Source of the DNA: JAGVGT01 sp963807225
Lineage (GTDB): Bacteria; Desulfobacterota; Desulfobulbia; Desulfobulbales; JAGXFP01
Length of the DNA stretch: 64,000 bases
Assembly (NCBI GenBank): GCA_963807225.1
Contig: CAWEAD010000005.1
Location: 806,001-870,000 of the forward strand
Direction: 5' to 3'
Each line of letters opens with the position of its first letter. Positions within the stretch are counted from its first letter, which is position 1. The position numbers were made by a program, and so were the translations under genes. Positions 56,130-64,000 of the stretch are shown in pieces. The notes below the pieces were generated by a model. It was not told the DNA's origin, made no database searches, and saw only the letters and a program-made list of their open reading frames with translations.

Positions 56130-56494
56130 TTATCTATCCGTCAGGTGTTGAACAAAGAATGAACCGGATTATTTAACATAAATGGAGGACATCGAAAAGA
56201 GCGACCTCGGGAACCAGAAGATTTTACCCGGACAGGTTGGCCCGCCGCCAGACTGAGGTGGGTCCTTTTACCGACGCTGCCTGTTTGCCCTCTTGTAACA
56301 GCGTGGGGCGTCAATAAGCGAAGTACATTGCGCCGCAGGTCGAATAAGATGCTACGAACAGTCGACGACCACCAGGCGGAGTGGTTAAGATAAAACCCGA
56401 GTATCCTGAGTTCGGTTTATCTCGTTACAATGGGATGAAGGCGGTCGGATAATACGCCTTAAACTACAAACAAGTCGCAGAGGGGCGCCTGATC
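56130..56494. other. Intergenic region without a supported gene
   Basis: About 365 bases between RACo (minus) and the cupin gene (plus), so both divergent promoters must lie here. I cannot identify them and see no gene or strong hairpin. Confidence 0.4.
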
Positions 56495-57010
56495 TTGAAA
56501 GAAATGGCTCCAGAGGTCCAACAGATTATCTCCGGTCTGGCCTTGACGCCTCATCCGGAAGGGGGTTGGTATCGTGAGACCTATCGCGCCGCCGAGACCA
56601 TTTCCGCCACCGCCTTGCCTTCCCGGTTCGGAGGGGCGCGTTCCTTCAGCACCGCCATCTATTTCCTGCTGCGCAAAGGGGAGATTTCCGCCCTGCACCG
56701 GATCGAGTCCGATGAACTCTGGCATTTCTATGCCGGGACAACCCTGATCATCCATGTTCTCACTCCGACGGGGGAACATCGGCAGATTAGTCTGGGGGCG
56801 GATCTTTCCGGGGGAGCAACTTACCAGGCGACGGTGCCGGCCGGTTGCTGGTTTGGGGCGGAGGTATCCGGTGCGGGCGGCTATTCCCTGGTGGGCTGCA
56901 CGGTCGCCCCCGGGTTTGATTTTGCCGATTTTGTCCTGGGTAGTCGTCCGGATCTGGAGGCCGCTTTTCCGGCCCATAAAAAGATTATTCATCGTTTGAC
57001 CCGGGGCTAG
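56495..57010 (+). CDS. Cupin-fold protein (DUF985-like)
   Basis: A 171-residue single-domain protein. HPEGGWYRETYRA, ALHRIESDELWHFYAGTTLI, QATVPAGCWFGAEV and YSLVGCTVAPGFDFADFVLG match the cupin_5 (DUF985) family, whose beta barrel usually binds a metal or sugar. The true role is unknown. It is separated from the nitrilase fusion by about 160 bp on the same strand. Confidence 0.85.
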   Translation: MKEMAPEVQQIISGLALTPHPEGGWYRETYRAAETISATALPSRFGGARSFSTAIYFLLRKGEISALHRIESDELWHFYAGTTLIIHVLTPTGEHRQISLGADLSGGATYQATVPAGCWFGAEVSGAGGYSLVGCTVAPGFDFADFVLGSRPDLEAAFPAHKKIIHRLTRG

Positions 57011-57173
57011 GAGAAGAGTTGTGAGTCATACCGCCGCGAAAGGTTCACCCGGTGTTGCTTGATAAATCACGACCTGGCGGCTGAGGTGCCGGCCGGTAAT
57101 ACATTTGATCGAGCACGGAAATCAAGGTATGTTGAGTTGTTTGTGGCTGAATCCGAAACTTGAGAGAACTTCG

Positions 57174-58469
57174 ATGACCACTGAACCGATTTATACCGGA
57201 GAACTCCAGCCCTGCCGGGCTGGTTTTCTCCAGTTCGACGTGCAACTGGGCGATTCCGAAGCCAACCTGGCCGCCGTTCGCCGGGGATTAGCCGGGCTCA
57301 ACCCGGCCGGTCCCGCCCTGATCGTTTTGCCGGAGATGTGGGGGGGTGGCTTCGACTACCCGAACATGGCGATCCATTGCAGCCGGACCCCGGAACTACT
57401 GGGGGCCATGCAGGCAGAGGCGAGACGTTACAATATCCTCCTGGCCGGTTCGCTGCCGGAACAAGGCGACGACCGGGAGGGTTGCAGCCGGATTTTCAAC
57501 ACCCTGTTCATCGTCGGCCCGACCGGGGTGCAGGGGCAGATCCGCAAGCAGCAACTCTTCGCGCCCATGGACGAGGCAAACCATTTCACCGCCGGCGACA
57601 ATCCCCAACCCGTGGCCACCCCCCTGGGGCTGGTCGCCGGCCAGGTCTGCTTCGACCTGCGCTTTCCGGATCTAACTCGCAGCCAAGCCACCCGGGGTGC
57701 GCAACTCCTGGTGGTCAGCGGCCAGTGGCCCGATGTCCGGAGGGAACACTGGCGGGTGCTGCTGCAGGCCCGGGCCATCGAAAACCAGCTCTTCGTGGTG
57801 GGCTGCAATCGCTGCGGCGAAACCGAAGACACCGAGTTCGCCGGCCATTCGATGATTATCGCCCCGGACGGCACGGTGCTGGCCGAGGCGGGTAACGGCG
57901 AGGAAGCCAGGCTGGTCGACCTCGACCCGGTCCTGGTGGCCCGGAACCGCAAGCTCTTCACCGCCGCCGCCCTTACTCCCTACCGCTACCCCGATCGGGA
58001 CAAGATCGTCACCCTGGAGGAACTGCTCGCCATCCGGGCCGGCTATCGGCGAATGGGCCGGCAGGTAGTCTTCACCAACGGCTGCTTCGATATCCTGCAC
58101 CGGGGCCACGTCACCTACCTGGAAACTGCACGAAGACTGGGTGACTGCCTGGTGGTAGGGCTGAACAGCGATGCTTCGGTACGCCGTCTCAAGGGGGAAA
58201 CCCGGCCCCTGAATGATGAGGATTCACGAGCCCGGGTGCTGGCGGCCCTGGGCTGCGTAGATCTGGTGGTGCTCTTCGACGAGGACACCCCGCGGGAACT
58301 GATTACCGCGCTCCTGCCCGAGGTACTGGTCAAAGGCGGCGACTGGCCGGTGACTAAAATCGTCGGGGCGCCTGAGGTTCTGGCAGATGGCGGCAGGGTC
58401 TACAGTATTCCCCTGGTGGAGAATTTCTCCACCACCGGACTGATCGCCAAGATCGCCGGGAGGGATTAA
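57174..58469 (+). CDS. Nitrilase-family amidase fused to an RfaE2-type nucleotidyltransferase
   Basis: A 431-residue fusion. Residues 1-270 form a carbon-nitrogen hydrolase with the Glu-Lys-Cys triad in IVLPEMWGGG, GQIRKQQLF and GQVCFDLRFPDL, similar to omega-amidases. Residues 300-431 form a cytidylyltransferase-like domain: VVFTNGCFDILHRGHVTYLE contains the HxGH-type motif, and VGLNSDASVRRLKG and LVKGGDWPVTKIVGAPEV are the RfaE2 hallmarks for ADP-activation of heptose phosphate. The start at 57174 (MTTEPIYTG) is preferred to 57105. How the two activities cooperate is unknown; one could be a chance operon-derived fusion. A sequencing stop-loss between adjacent genes is an alternative. Confidence 0.88.
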   Translation: MTTEPIYTGELQPCRAGFLQFDVQLGDSEANLAAVRRGLAGLNPAGPALIVLPEMWGGGFDYPNMAIHCSRTPELLGAMQAEARRYNILLAGSLPEQGDDREGCSRIFNTLFIVGPTGVQGQIRKQQLFAPMDEANHFTAGDNPQPVATPLGLVAGQVCFDLRFPDLTRSQATRGAQLLVVSGQWPDVRREHWRVLLQARAIENQLFVVGCNRCGETEDTEFAGHSMIIAPDGTVLAEAGNGEEARLVDLDPVLVARNRKLFTAAALTPYRYPDRDKIVTLEELLAIRAGYRRMGRQVVFTNGCFDILHRGHVTYLETARRLGDCLVVGLNSDASVRRLKGETRPLNDEDSRARVLAALGCVDLVVLFDEDTPRELITALLPEVLVKGGDWPVTKIVGAPEVLADGGRVYSIPLVENFSTTGLIAKIAGRD

Positions 58470-58571
58470 CTTCCTTTTTTTCCCCGGAAGCTGATGTGAT
58501 ATAATAATTAATTGGCAAATTCGCTGAGACAATCTTTCGAATAACTTGGTTGGAGCGGGAAGGGACAGATC

Positions 58572-59003
58572 ATGGCCAGATTCTTTACCTCTATTTGCTT
58601 GCTGCTATTGGCCGCCTCCTCCTCCTGGGCCGGGAGCTGCCTGAAAGGCGACTGCCGCGACGGCTGGGGAACCTACCGTTGGAACGACGGCTCGACTTTT
58701 ACCGGCGCCTTTGTCAGGGACATCCCGGATGGGGAAGGAGAGTACCTCGACCCGGCCGGCCATAAATACCATGTGCTTTACGTGGAAGGAGAGCCGGTGA
58801 CCAGCTCCCCGGTCACGGCCGAAGAAGAAAAGCTCCAGCTCAGGCGAAGAGAGGCCAAAAGATATAACGAGGCCGGCCTGGTTTACCTGCAAAGAAAAGA
58901 TTTCGAGTCGGCCATATTCTTCTTCAATAAGGCCATCACTCTCTGGCCCGACAATCCCACCTATCTCGCGAACTACCACAGGGCCAAGGATAGAAAACCC
59001 TGA
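58572..59003 (+). CDS. Exported MORN/TPR protein
   Basis: A 143-residue protein. A signal peptide (MARFFTSICLLLLAASSSWA) leads to two MORN-like repeats (GWGTYRWNDGSTFTGAFV and GEGEYLDPAGHKY), a short linker, then one TPR-like helical pair (AKRYNEAGLVYLQRKDFESA). It is probably periplasmic and binds proteins or membranes. There is no enzymatic motif. Confidence 0.78.
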   Translation: MARFFTSICLLLLAASSSWAGSCLKGDCRDGWGTYRWNDGSTFTGAFVRDIPDGEGEYLDPAGHKYHVLYVEGEPVTSSPVTAEEEKLQLRRREAKRYNEAGLVYLQRKDFESAIFFFNKAITLWPDNPTYLANYHRAKDRKP

Positions 59004-59347
59004 AGTCGGTAATCCCATTGTCAGTTGCCCGGGGCTTGGTCCCCTCCGGCTTCGCCGCCGGTGACCGACGAGGGATCATGAAACATTGATCTCGCCCCGG
59101 TGGTTGGTAGAGCCTCCCCGTCGCCCCCGGTTCCGGCCGGTGGTAATCATTCTATTCCCAGCCAAACCTGCACCAAACAAACAAGTTGACAATTACAGCT
59201 GCCGAAAAATAGCATATTCCCATGCTCGTTTTGCGGTAAGTTATTTTTTAGGATACCGCCCTGGAAAATAATCGGAGATGGGTATCGCACTCCTAAATGA
59301 GGCGGAAGCGGTTAAACCACAAAAACAAATGACTGAGGAGAATGGCA
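59004..59347. other. Intergenic region without a supported gene
   Basis: About 340 bases before the rubrerythrin gene. It includes an AT-rich segment at 59185-59265 that may contain its promoter. No gene or structured element is reliable. Confidence 0.4.
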
Positions 59348-59989
59348 ATGACCAGAGCAGCGATGTTCATGAAGATATTCCTGGGCACTATTATAATTTC
59401 ACTGGTGGCGCTTATGCCTTTGTCGGCCAAGGCGGAGCCGATGACCGCGGACAAAACCCTGGCTAATCTGCAAACGGCATTCAATGGTGAAAGCAATGCC
59501 AAGGCCAAATATCTAGCTTATGCCGACAAGGCGGAGCAGGAAGGATATGCAAGAGTGGCAAGACTATTCCGCGCCGCGGCAAAGGCAGAGGACATTCACG
59601 CCCAGAACCATGCGCAGGTGATCTTAAGCATGGGCGCCGAACCTCAAGCGACGATAAAACTGCCGGAGATCAAGAGCACCAGCATGAATCTGGAAGATGC
59701 CATTAAAGGCGAGACCTATGAACAAAAGGTCATGTATCCTGAATTTCTCAAGCAGGCCGGAATGGATCAAGCTCGAGACGCGATTCAAACTTTTAAATAT
59801 GCCTTGGACGCCGAGAGCCAGCACGCCAAATTGTATCAAATGGCCCTGGATAATCTGGCTGATTGGCGAGTCGCCGATCAGTCATTCAATGTCTGCCCGA
59901 CCTGCGGCTTCACCGTCGAGGGCAAACCAGGGTTTGCTTATTGCCCCGTTTGCGGTTCCCCGGTAGATGCTTTTCTGTCTGTGAGCTAA
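59348..59989 (+). CDS. Exported rubrerythrin
   Basis: A 213-residue protein with a signal peptide (MKIFLGTIIISLVALMPLSA). The four-helix diiron domain has glutamates in QTAFNGESNAKAKYLAYADK, AEDIHAQNHAQVI, EDAIKGETYEQKVMYPEF and ALDAESQHAKLYQMAL. The rubredoxin-like C-terminus has CPTCG and CPVCG for a single iron. It reduces peroxide. Most rubrerythrins are cytoplasmic, so this form would protect the periplasm. I take the second of two ATGs (59348) because of GAGGAG spacing. Confidence 0.88.
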   Translation: MTRAAMFMKIFLGTIIISLVALMPLSAKAEPMTADKTLANLQTAFNGESNAKAKYLAYADKAEQEGYARVARLFRAAAKAEDIHAQNHAQVILSMGAEPQATIKLPEIKSTSMNLEDAIKGETYEQKVMYPEFLKQAGMDQARDAIQTFKYALDAESQHAKLYQMALDNLADWRVADQSFNVCPTCGFTVEGKPGFAYCPVCGSPVDAFLSVS

Positions 59990-60008
59990 AACAGCACCCG
60001 TGGTAAAC

Positions 60009-60042
60009 AGCGCGGGGCGCCTCGATCCCGGCGTCCCGCGCT
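60009..60042. terminator. Bidirectional hairpin between rubrerythrin and a convergent gene
   Basis: AGCGCGGGGCGCC and GGCGTCCCGCGCT pair over 13 bp (one G-T pair) around an 8-nt loop. The genes on both sides converge here, so it can end both transcripts. Confidence 0.7.
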
Positions 60043-60044
60043 AT

Positions 60045-60581
60045 TCATTCAGTAATTTTTGACCCGAACTCAGTCTTGCGGTTCGAGCAGAGCTTTTCCC
60101 ACGCCGCCGGCAGGTTGTCCGGGTCGAGGCCAAGGTCGGTGGTCAAGACGCGAAGTTCAGCGATGCTGCAGTTTATTGATGAAAGTCTTAGCCCGGCTGC
60201 CACTTCGGCCGCCTCCCGCCTGACGAAATCGAGGAAATCCCGGCCGATTACCGTCCTCTGACCATCCACTGCCAGACCTTCATTGCGACAAAAGCGGACC
60301 AGCCGCCGCCAGTTGACTGCCGCTCGGGCCAGACCCCGGTATAATGGTTTGTCACGGTTGGCAGGGTCGAGATCACGGCGGATGATTTCCCGGTAGCGCT
60401 CCATCACCATGGATTTCAGCGCCTTGATTTCCCGGGGGTCGAGCACGAGTCCGGGGCCTTCGGGGTCTTGGGTCAGATAATACAGGGAACCGTGCAGGGC
60501 GACTTCCGGAATTTCACCGGAATGCCTGACGATCAGCAGTTCATCGACCAGATAAGGATTGTCTGTTTCAGCTTCGTTCAT
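60045..60581 (-). CDS. Hypothetical protein (178 aa)
   Basis: A soluble, charged protein with no recognised motif; VMERYREIIRRDLDPANRDK and DFLDFVRREAAEVAAGL suggest a helical fold. The ATG at 60581 overlaps the stop of the small upstream gene (TGATGA). It is the last gene of a set that starts with the DksA-like gene. Confidence 0.68.
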   Translation of the reverse strand: MNEAETDNPYLVDELLIVRHSGEIPEVALHGSLYYLTQDPEGPGLVLDPREIKALKSMVMERYREIIRRDLDPANRDKPLYRGLARAAVNWRRLVRFCRNEGLAVDGQRTVIGRDFLDFVRREAAEVAAGLRLSSINCSIAELRVLTTDLGLDPDNLPAAWEKLCSNRKTEFGSKITE

Positions 60582-60751
60582 CAATCCGCTTGCCGTTCCC
60601 GCCTTGCTTCACGATTTCGGCAGGCTTCACCAGCGGCCAGGGCTTGTGGTGTCTGCAGGACGAATTGCAGCCAGAGGCGGCGGTGACGTTCATCTTCAGA
60701 TAATTTTTCGGGGGGCAAATCGGCACCGGCCGGGCTCTTTCTCCCATCCAT
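60581..60751 (-). CDS. Small protein between the DksA-like and hypothetical genes
   Basis: A 56-residue frame (MDGRKSPAGADLPPEKLSED, then ERHRRLWLQFVLQTPQALAA and a basic end). It lies 10 bp after the DksA-like gene stop, and its own stop overlaps the next start by TGATGA, a tight coupling arrangement that supports it. The residues are charged and plausible. Too short to identify. Confidence 0.55.
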   Translation of the reverse strand: MDGRKSPAGADLPPEKLSEDERHRRLWLQFVLQTPQALAAGEACRNREARRERQAD

Positions 60752-60761
60752 GGCCGGAAGT

Positions 60762-61100
60762 TCAGACCTCAGCCGCGCAAATGACGCACAGGCAGGTTTC
60801 AGGCAACAGTTTCAGGCGCGCCACGGAAATGGGGTCTCCGCACTCCCGGCAGAGACCGAATTCCGGTCCGTCGCTGGCAGCCAGGGCTCGTTCCAGTTGT
60901 ACCAGCCGACTTCTGGCGTCCTGCAACTTGGCACCACTAAGGTTGCGGGAACTCATGGCCTCCAGCCGGGAGAGACGGCCGATGGCATCGTCCGGAGCCA
61001 CCGGCCCGGAAGCAGCCCGCAGGGAAACGATATTCTCTCTAACCCGGACCAGTTCCGAGGCAAGCAATTCCTGTAAGGCCAGCCTTTCCGTCCGATTCAT
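60762..61100 (-). CDS. DksA/TraR-type C4 zinc-finger protein
   Basis: A 112-residue protein with an N-terminal coiled coil (RTERLALQELLASELVRVRE) and the C-terminal zinc finger CRECGDPIS...CLCVICAAEV, as in DksA-like regulators that bind RNA polymerase. It is the first of three coupled genes and follows the lipoprotein gene on the same strand. Confidence 0.85.
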   Translation of the reverse strand: MNRTERLALQELLASELVRVRENIVSLRAASGPVAPDDAIGRLSRLEAMSSRNLSGAKLQDARSRLVQLERALAASDGPEFGLCRECGDPISVARLKLLPETCLCVICAAEV

Positions 61101-61108
61101 CCTGGCGC

Positions 61109-62317
61109 TTATTTCCAGAGGGCGCGAGGCGGATCGGCTTTGTCGTTCCGCCTCCCCCGTCCTCGCTCGTCTTGTTGATCATCCCGGCGGTCGTCCGACT
61201 CCGGGACAGCTTCATCCTGCTCTTCCTGGCCGCGTTTCTTCTTGGCTTTTTCCTGCTTGGCCTTTTCCTGCTCTCGTTTTACCTGTTCCTGACGGTCACG
61301 CGTTCGGGCTTCCTGTTCCTTGCGGTCACGTTCCCGGGCTTCCTGTTGCTTACGATCACGCTCCCGAGTTTCCTGTTCCTTACGACCGCGCTCCCGGGTC
61401 TCTTGTACCTTACGGTCACGCTCCCTTGCTTCCTGTTCCTTACGGCTTCGTTCCCGAGCCGCCTGCTCCTGGCGCTCCCGCTCTGTCCGCTGTCGTGCTT
61501 CCCGATCTCTTTTCTCCAGTTCCTGCCTCTGCCGGGCTTCCTGTTCTTTACGGCCGCGCTCCCGGGTTTCCTGTTCCTTGCGGCTTCGTTCCCGAGCCGC
61601 CTGCTCCTGGCGCTCCCGCTCTATACGCTGTCGTGCTTCCCGATCTCTGTTCTCCCGTTCCTGCCTCTGCCGGGCTTCCTGTTCTTTACGGCCGCGCTCC
61701 CGGGCTTCCTGTTCCTTACGGCTACGTTCCCGAGCCGCCTGCTCCTGGCGCTCCCGCTCTATACGCTGTCGTGCTTCCCGATCTCTGTTCTCCCGTTCCT
61801 GCCTCTGCCGGGCTTCCTGATCCCGGCGCTGCCGTTCGCGAAGTTCCTGCTCCCTCCTCTCCCGCTCCTGGCGCTGCCGCGCTTCCTCTTCCCGCTGATT
61901 TCGCTCCCGGATTTCCCGTTCACGCTGAGCCCGCTCCCTTTCCCACTGTCGTTCGTCGTAATTTCGATAACGCGCTCGCGGGAAGCGATTCCTGATCTCC
62001 GAATGATGACGCCAGGGTCGATCATCATCAATCTCGACCGGCTCATAATGGTTGATATTGAGATGAATATGAGGTGGTAATACCCGTCCAGACACCCAGT
62101 CTCCGTTATCCAGGTAAAAATAGAGATTGGTCGAGGGATTGAAATAGACTTCGGCATCGGGATAGTAGCGATACCGCCAACGGTCGGTCACTACCCGTCC
62201 CGGCACCGGCGGAGCCAGATATGGCCCGGGTGGTGGCGGCACCACCCGGCAGCCGTCCAGGGTCAAGAACAGCAGGATGCCAACACCGAACAAACCGATT
62301 CGCTTCAGAATCAACAT
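61109..62317 (-). CDS. Lipoprotein with long Arg/Glu-rich coiled-coil repeats
   Basis: 402 residues. A signal with a lipobox (LFLTLDGC, Cys23) is followed by a Pro/Tyr-rich segment with YYPDAEVYFNPSTNLYFYLD, which resembles small exported surface proteins. The remainder is a long Arg/Glu/Gln coiled coil with a 46-residue unit repeated about three times. It is probably lipid-anchored outside the cytoplasm with a rod-like tail. No enzyme motif. Confidence 0.8.
   Translation of the reverse strand: MLILKRIGLFGVGILLFLTLDGCRVVPPPPGPYLAPPVPGRVVTDRWRYRYYPDAEVYFNPSTNLYFYLDNGDWVSGRVLPPHIHLNINHYEPVEIDDDRPWRHHSEIRNRFPRARYRNYDERQWERERAQREREIRERNQREEEARQRQERERREQELRERQRRDQEARQRQERENRDREARQRIERERQEQAARERSRKEQEARERGRKEQEARQRQERENRDREARQRIERERQEQAARERSRKEQETRERGRKEQEARQRQELEKRDREARQRTERERQEQAARERSRKEQEARERDRKVQETRERGRKEQETRERDRKQQEARERDRKEQEARTRDRQEQVKREQEKAKQEKAKKKRGQEEQDEAVPESDDRRDDQQDERGRGRRNDKADPPRALWK
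61443..61856 (-). repeat. 138-bp tandem repeat in the lipoprotein gene
   Basis: The sequence starting CGGCTTCGTTCCCGAGCCGCC on the plus strand recurs at 61443, 61581 and 61719, exactly 138 bp apart. Each unit codes for 46 residues of coiled coil, so copy number can change without breaking the frame. Confidence 0.8.
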
Positions 62318-62343
62318 GGCTTTCTCCTAGTTATTCGGTATTT

Positions 62344-63006
62344 TCAACAGGACAGAGCGATTTTCATTCGCTCGATGACCCGCCGATAATCGGATTGTCC
62401 GAAAATGGCCGAGCCGGCCACGAAGATATTGGCCCCGGCCGCGGCCACCTCACCGATATTATCCGGCCCGATACCACCGTCCACTTCGATGCCGACCTGC
62501 AGGCCGCGGGCCGTGATCATCCCATGCAATTGCCGGATCTTGGGCAGGGTCGAGGGAATGAACGACTGGCCGCCAAAGCCGGGATTGACGCTCATCAGCA
62601 TCACCAGGTCGAGATCATCCAGGATCCATTCCAGCGAGTCGAGCGGGGTGGCCGGATTGAGAACCACCCCCGCCTTCATGCCCAGTTCGCGGATCCGAGC
62701 CAGGGTCCGGTGCAGATGATACCCGGTCTCGACATGGACCGTAATCCAATCGGCTCCGGCGGCGGCAAAATCCTCCAGATAACGCTCCGGGTTTTCGATC
62801 ATCAGATGGACATCCAGAGGGCGGTCGGTAATCCGACGCAGAGCCTTGACCACCAAGGGGCCGATCGTAATGTTGGGGACAAAATGGCCGTCCATGACAT
62901 CGACATGGACGATGTCGGCTCCGGCCTCGATCACCTGAGTGACCTCATCCCCCAGTCTGGCGAAATCGGCGGATAGGATGGAAGGGGCTATCATGTAATT
63001 CTGCAT
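62344..63006 (-). CDS. rpe: Ribulose-phosphate 3-epimerase
   Basis: A 220-residue TIM-barrel enzyme interconverting ribulose 5-phosphate and xylulose 5-phosphate. MIAPSILSADFARLGDEVTQ opens it; VHVDVMDGHFVPNITIGPLV, HLMIENPERYL, LVMLMSVNPGFGGQSFIPS and VDGGIGPDNIGEVAAAGAN are the family blocks with metal-binding His and Asp. It starts inside the M16 gene's stop (TAATG), so the pair is translationally coupled. Confidence 0.95.
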   Translation of the reverse strand: MQNYMIAPSILSADFARLGDEVTQVIEAGADIVHVDVMDGHFVPNITIGPLVVKALRRITDRPLDVHLMIENPERYLEDFAAAGADWITVHVETGYHLHRTLARIRELGMKAGVVLNPATPLDSLEWILDDLDLVMLMSVNPGFGGQSFIPSTLPKIRQLHGMITARGLQVGIEVDGGIGPDNIGEVAAAGANIFVAGSAIFGQSDYRRVIERMKIALSC

Positions 63007-64000
63007 TACTGGTTCTCCGGGTTATCGTTCGGGTCGGCGGCCGGCATGCTTTCCGGAGTGACCGATTCCGGGGTCGGAACAGCAGTCCGGGACTGTTCTT
63101 CGGCCGGGATCTCCGGAAGCTTCGCCGTGGATTCTCCACTCTCGGGTGAAACCTCTACCGGTGCTTCTTCATCGACCTGCGGGACGGTAGCCCCTTCAGC
63201 TCCGGCCGTCACCATCACATAATGATCAGGCAGGATATAACGCTGGGCCACGGCCAGCACCTGATCAGGAGTCACCGCATTCAGGGCCTCGATATAACGG
63301 TTGCCGAAATCCTGACCCAGGCCGTAGGTTTCGTTCAGGGCCATCTCCAGGGCCTGAGCGTCATGGGTCTGCAACCCAAGTTCATACCGGCTGATCAGGA
63401 GATTTCTGGCCTTGACCAACTCTTCCTGACTGATCGGTTCCTGGCGGACCAAAAATAATTCTTTCCAGATCGCCTTGATGGCCTGGTCTTTTTTGTCCGG
63501 GCTGGTGCCGACATAAATGCCGAAAGAACCGGTATCCAACCCCAGCTGTGAAAATGAGGAGAGGCTGTACGCCAGACTCTGCCGGTCGCGCAGGTCGCTG
63601 AACAGTCGGCCGCTCTGGCCGCTGAGAACGGTATCCAGGATTTCCAGGGGATAACGATCGGGGCTGGTCAAGGTGGTGCCCAGAAAACCGATAACGATCT
63701 GGGTCTGCTCCCGGTCCCGCACCACCTTGATCAAGTCGGGCATCGCCGGCGGCTCGGGCGGCAACCGGTCCTCTTCGACCGACCCCCGGGTGACGGGGGT
63801 GATCTCGGCTTGCCAGTCACCGAACATCTTCTCCACCAGGTCTCGAACCTCATCGGCCTTGACCGCGCCGGCCACGGTCAGGACCAGTTTGTCGGGTCGG
63901 GCCTGCGCTTCATAGATGGCGCGCAGTTCGGGCACGGTGAATCTGCGGAAAGCGGCAGCACTGCCGATGGGATTCAGGCCATAGGGATGCCCCTGGAACA
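63006..64000 (-). CDS. M16-family zinc peptidase, C-terminal part
   Basis: The gene runs off the window end. The visible 330 residues match the second half of an M16 peptidase or pitrilysin-like protein: HPYGLNPIGSAAAF, LDTVLSGQSGRLFSDLRDRQ and SLAYSLSSFSQLGLDTGSFG. The catalytic HxxEH motif lies upstream and is not visible. A Pro/Glu-rich tail of about 70 residues ends the protein. Confidence 0.88.
   Translation of the reverse strand, partial: FQGHPYGLNPIGSAAAFRRFTVPELRAIYEAQARPDKLVLTVAGAVKADEVRDLVEKMFGDWQAEITPVTRGSVEEDRLPPEPPAMPDLIKVVRDREQTQIVIGFLGTTLTSPDRYPLEILDTVLSGQSGRLFSDLRDRQSLAYSLSSFSQLGLDTGSFGIYVGTSPDKKDQAIKAIWKELFLVRQEPISQEELVKARNLLISRYELGLQTHDAQALEMALNETYGLGQDFGNRYIEALNAVTPDQVLAVAQRYILPDHYVMVTAGAEGATVPQVDEEAPVEVSPESGESTAKLPEIPAEEQSRTAVPTPESVTPESMPAADPNDNPENQ

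Noticed and set aside
58504..58530. Sigma-54-like TTGGCAAATTCGCTG before the MORN gene
   Set aside because: The spacing between the GG and GC elements is two bases too short for a -24/-12 promoter.
60559..61995. Plus-strand 478-residue Pro/Leu-rich ORF
   Set aside because: It is antisense to the lipoprotein coiled-coil repeats, and its repeats mirror the 138-bp units.

Overview
The window reads as a GC-rich chromosomal contig from an anaerobic Desulfobacterota-type bacterium (sulfate or sulfur metabolising, Desulfobulbales-like; this is an inference from gene content). The main evidence is a two-cysteine DsrC, two Wood-Ljungdahl accessory genes (an AcsE-type methyltransferase and a RACo-type corrinoid activator), an anaerobic class III ribonucleotide reductase, a heptaheme cytochrome c next to a cytochrome b, an exported rubrerythrin, sigma-54 regulation, and sulfurtransferases with a HesB-like protein. 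No rRNA, tRNA or CRISPR array was seen.

Layout. 1-5.4 kb: poorly preserved ORFs, an exported ankyrin protein and a heavily frameshifted dockerin-tailed multicopper oxidase. 5.4-12.5 kb: a HAD phosphatase, nadB, then nrdD, a small CxxC protein, nrdG and dsrC; nrdD is preceded by two NrdR-like boxes exactly 31 bp apart. 12.7-18 kb: a minus-strand set (tautomerase, ligA, acylphosphatase, zinc protein, ATP-grasp) and a plus-strand surE-birA pair. 18-26 kb: SGNH hydrolase, glgX, an Lcl-domain protein, a small membrane protein and a 974-residue DUF349 array, then a roughly 500-bp element with long terminal inverted repeats. 26-36 kb: a TSUP transporter and P-type ATPase, a diguanylate cyclase, an amidinotransferase plus ornithine-cyclodeaminase-type pair, and type II DAHP synthase. 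35.8-43 kb: rhodanese, transglutaminase-rhodanese and HesB-like genes, a restriction-like domain protein, acsE, a zinc-ribbon protein and a spermidine-synthase-like membrane protein. 43-54 kb: flavin reductase, alpha/beta hydrolase, amidohydrolase, an IscA remnant, a sigma-54 activator with two cysteine-PAS domains, a cytochrome operon with a good sigma-54 promoter, and an ftsH split exactly at an A AAA AAG slippery heptamer. 54-64 kb: RACo, a cupin, a nitrilase-RfaE2 fusion, a MORN/TPR protein, rubrerythrin, a DksA-like group, a repeat-rich lipoprotein, rpe and the C-terminal part of an M16 peptidase.

Several otherwise conserved genes (ligA, acsE, transglutaminase-rhodanese, ftsH, the multicopper oxidase, a zinc-ribbon protein, a spermidine-synthase-like protein) are broken by one-base shifts. 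Because ligA is among them, many of these are probably sequencing or assembly indels. They should not be read as pseudogenes without raw-read support. The most interesting leads are the split arginine-to-proline pair (31.9-34.1 kb), the sigma-54 controlled EF-hand heptaheme cytochrome system (47.2-51.8 kb), the possible programmed frameshift in ftsH, the NrdR box pair, and the TIR element.
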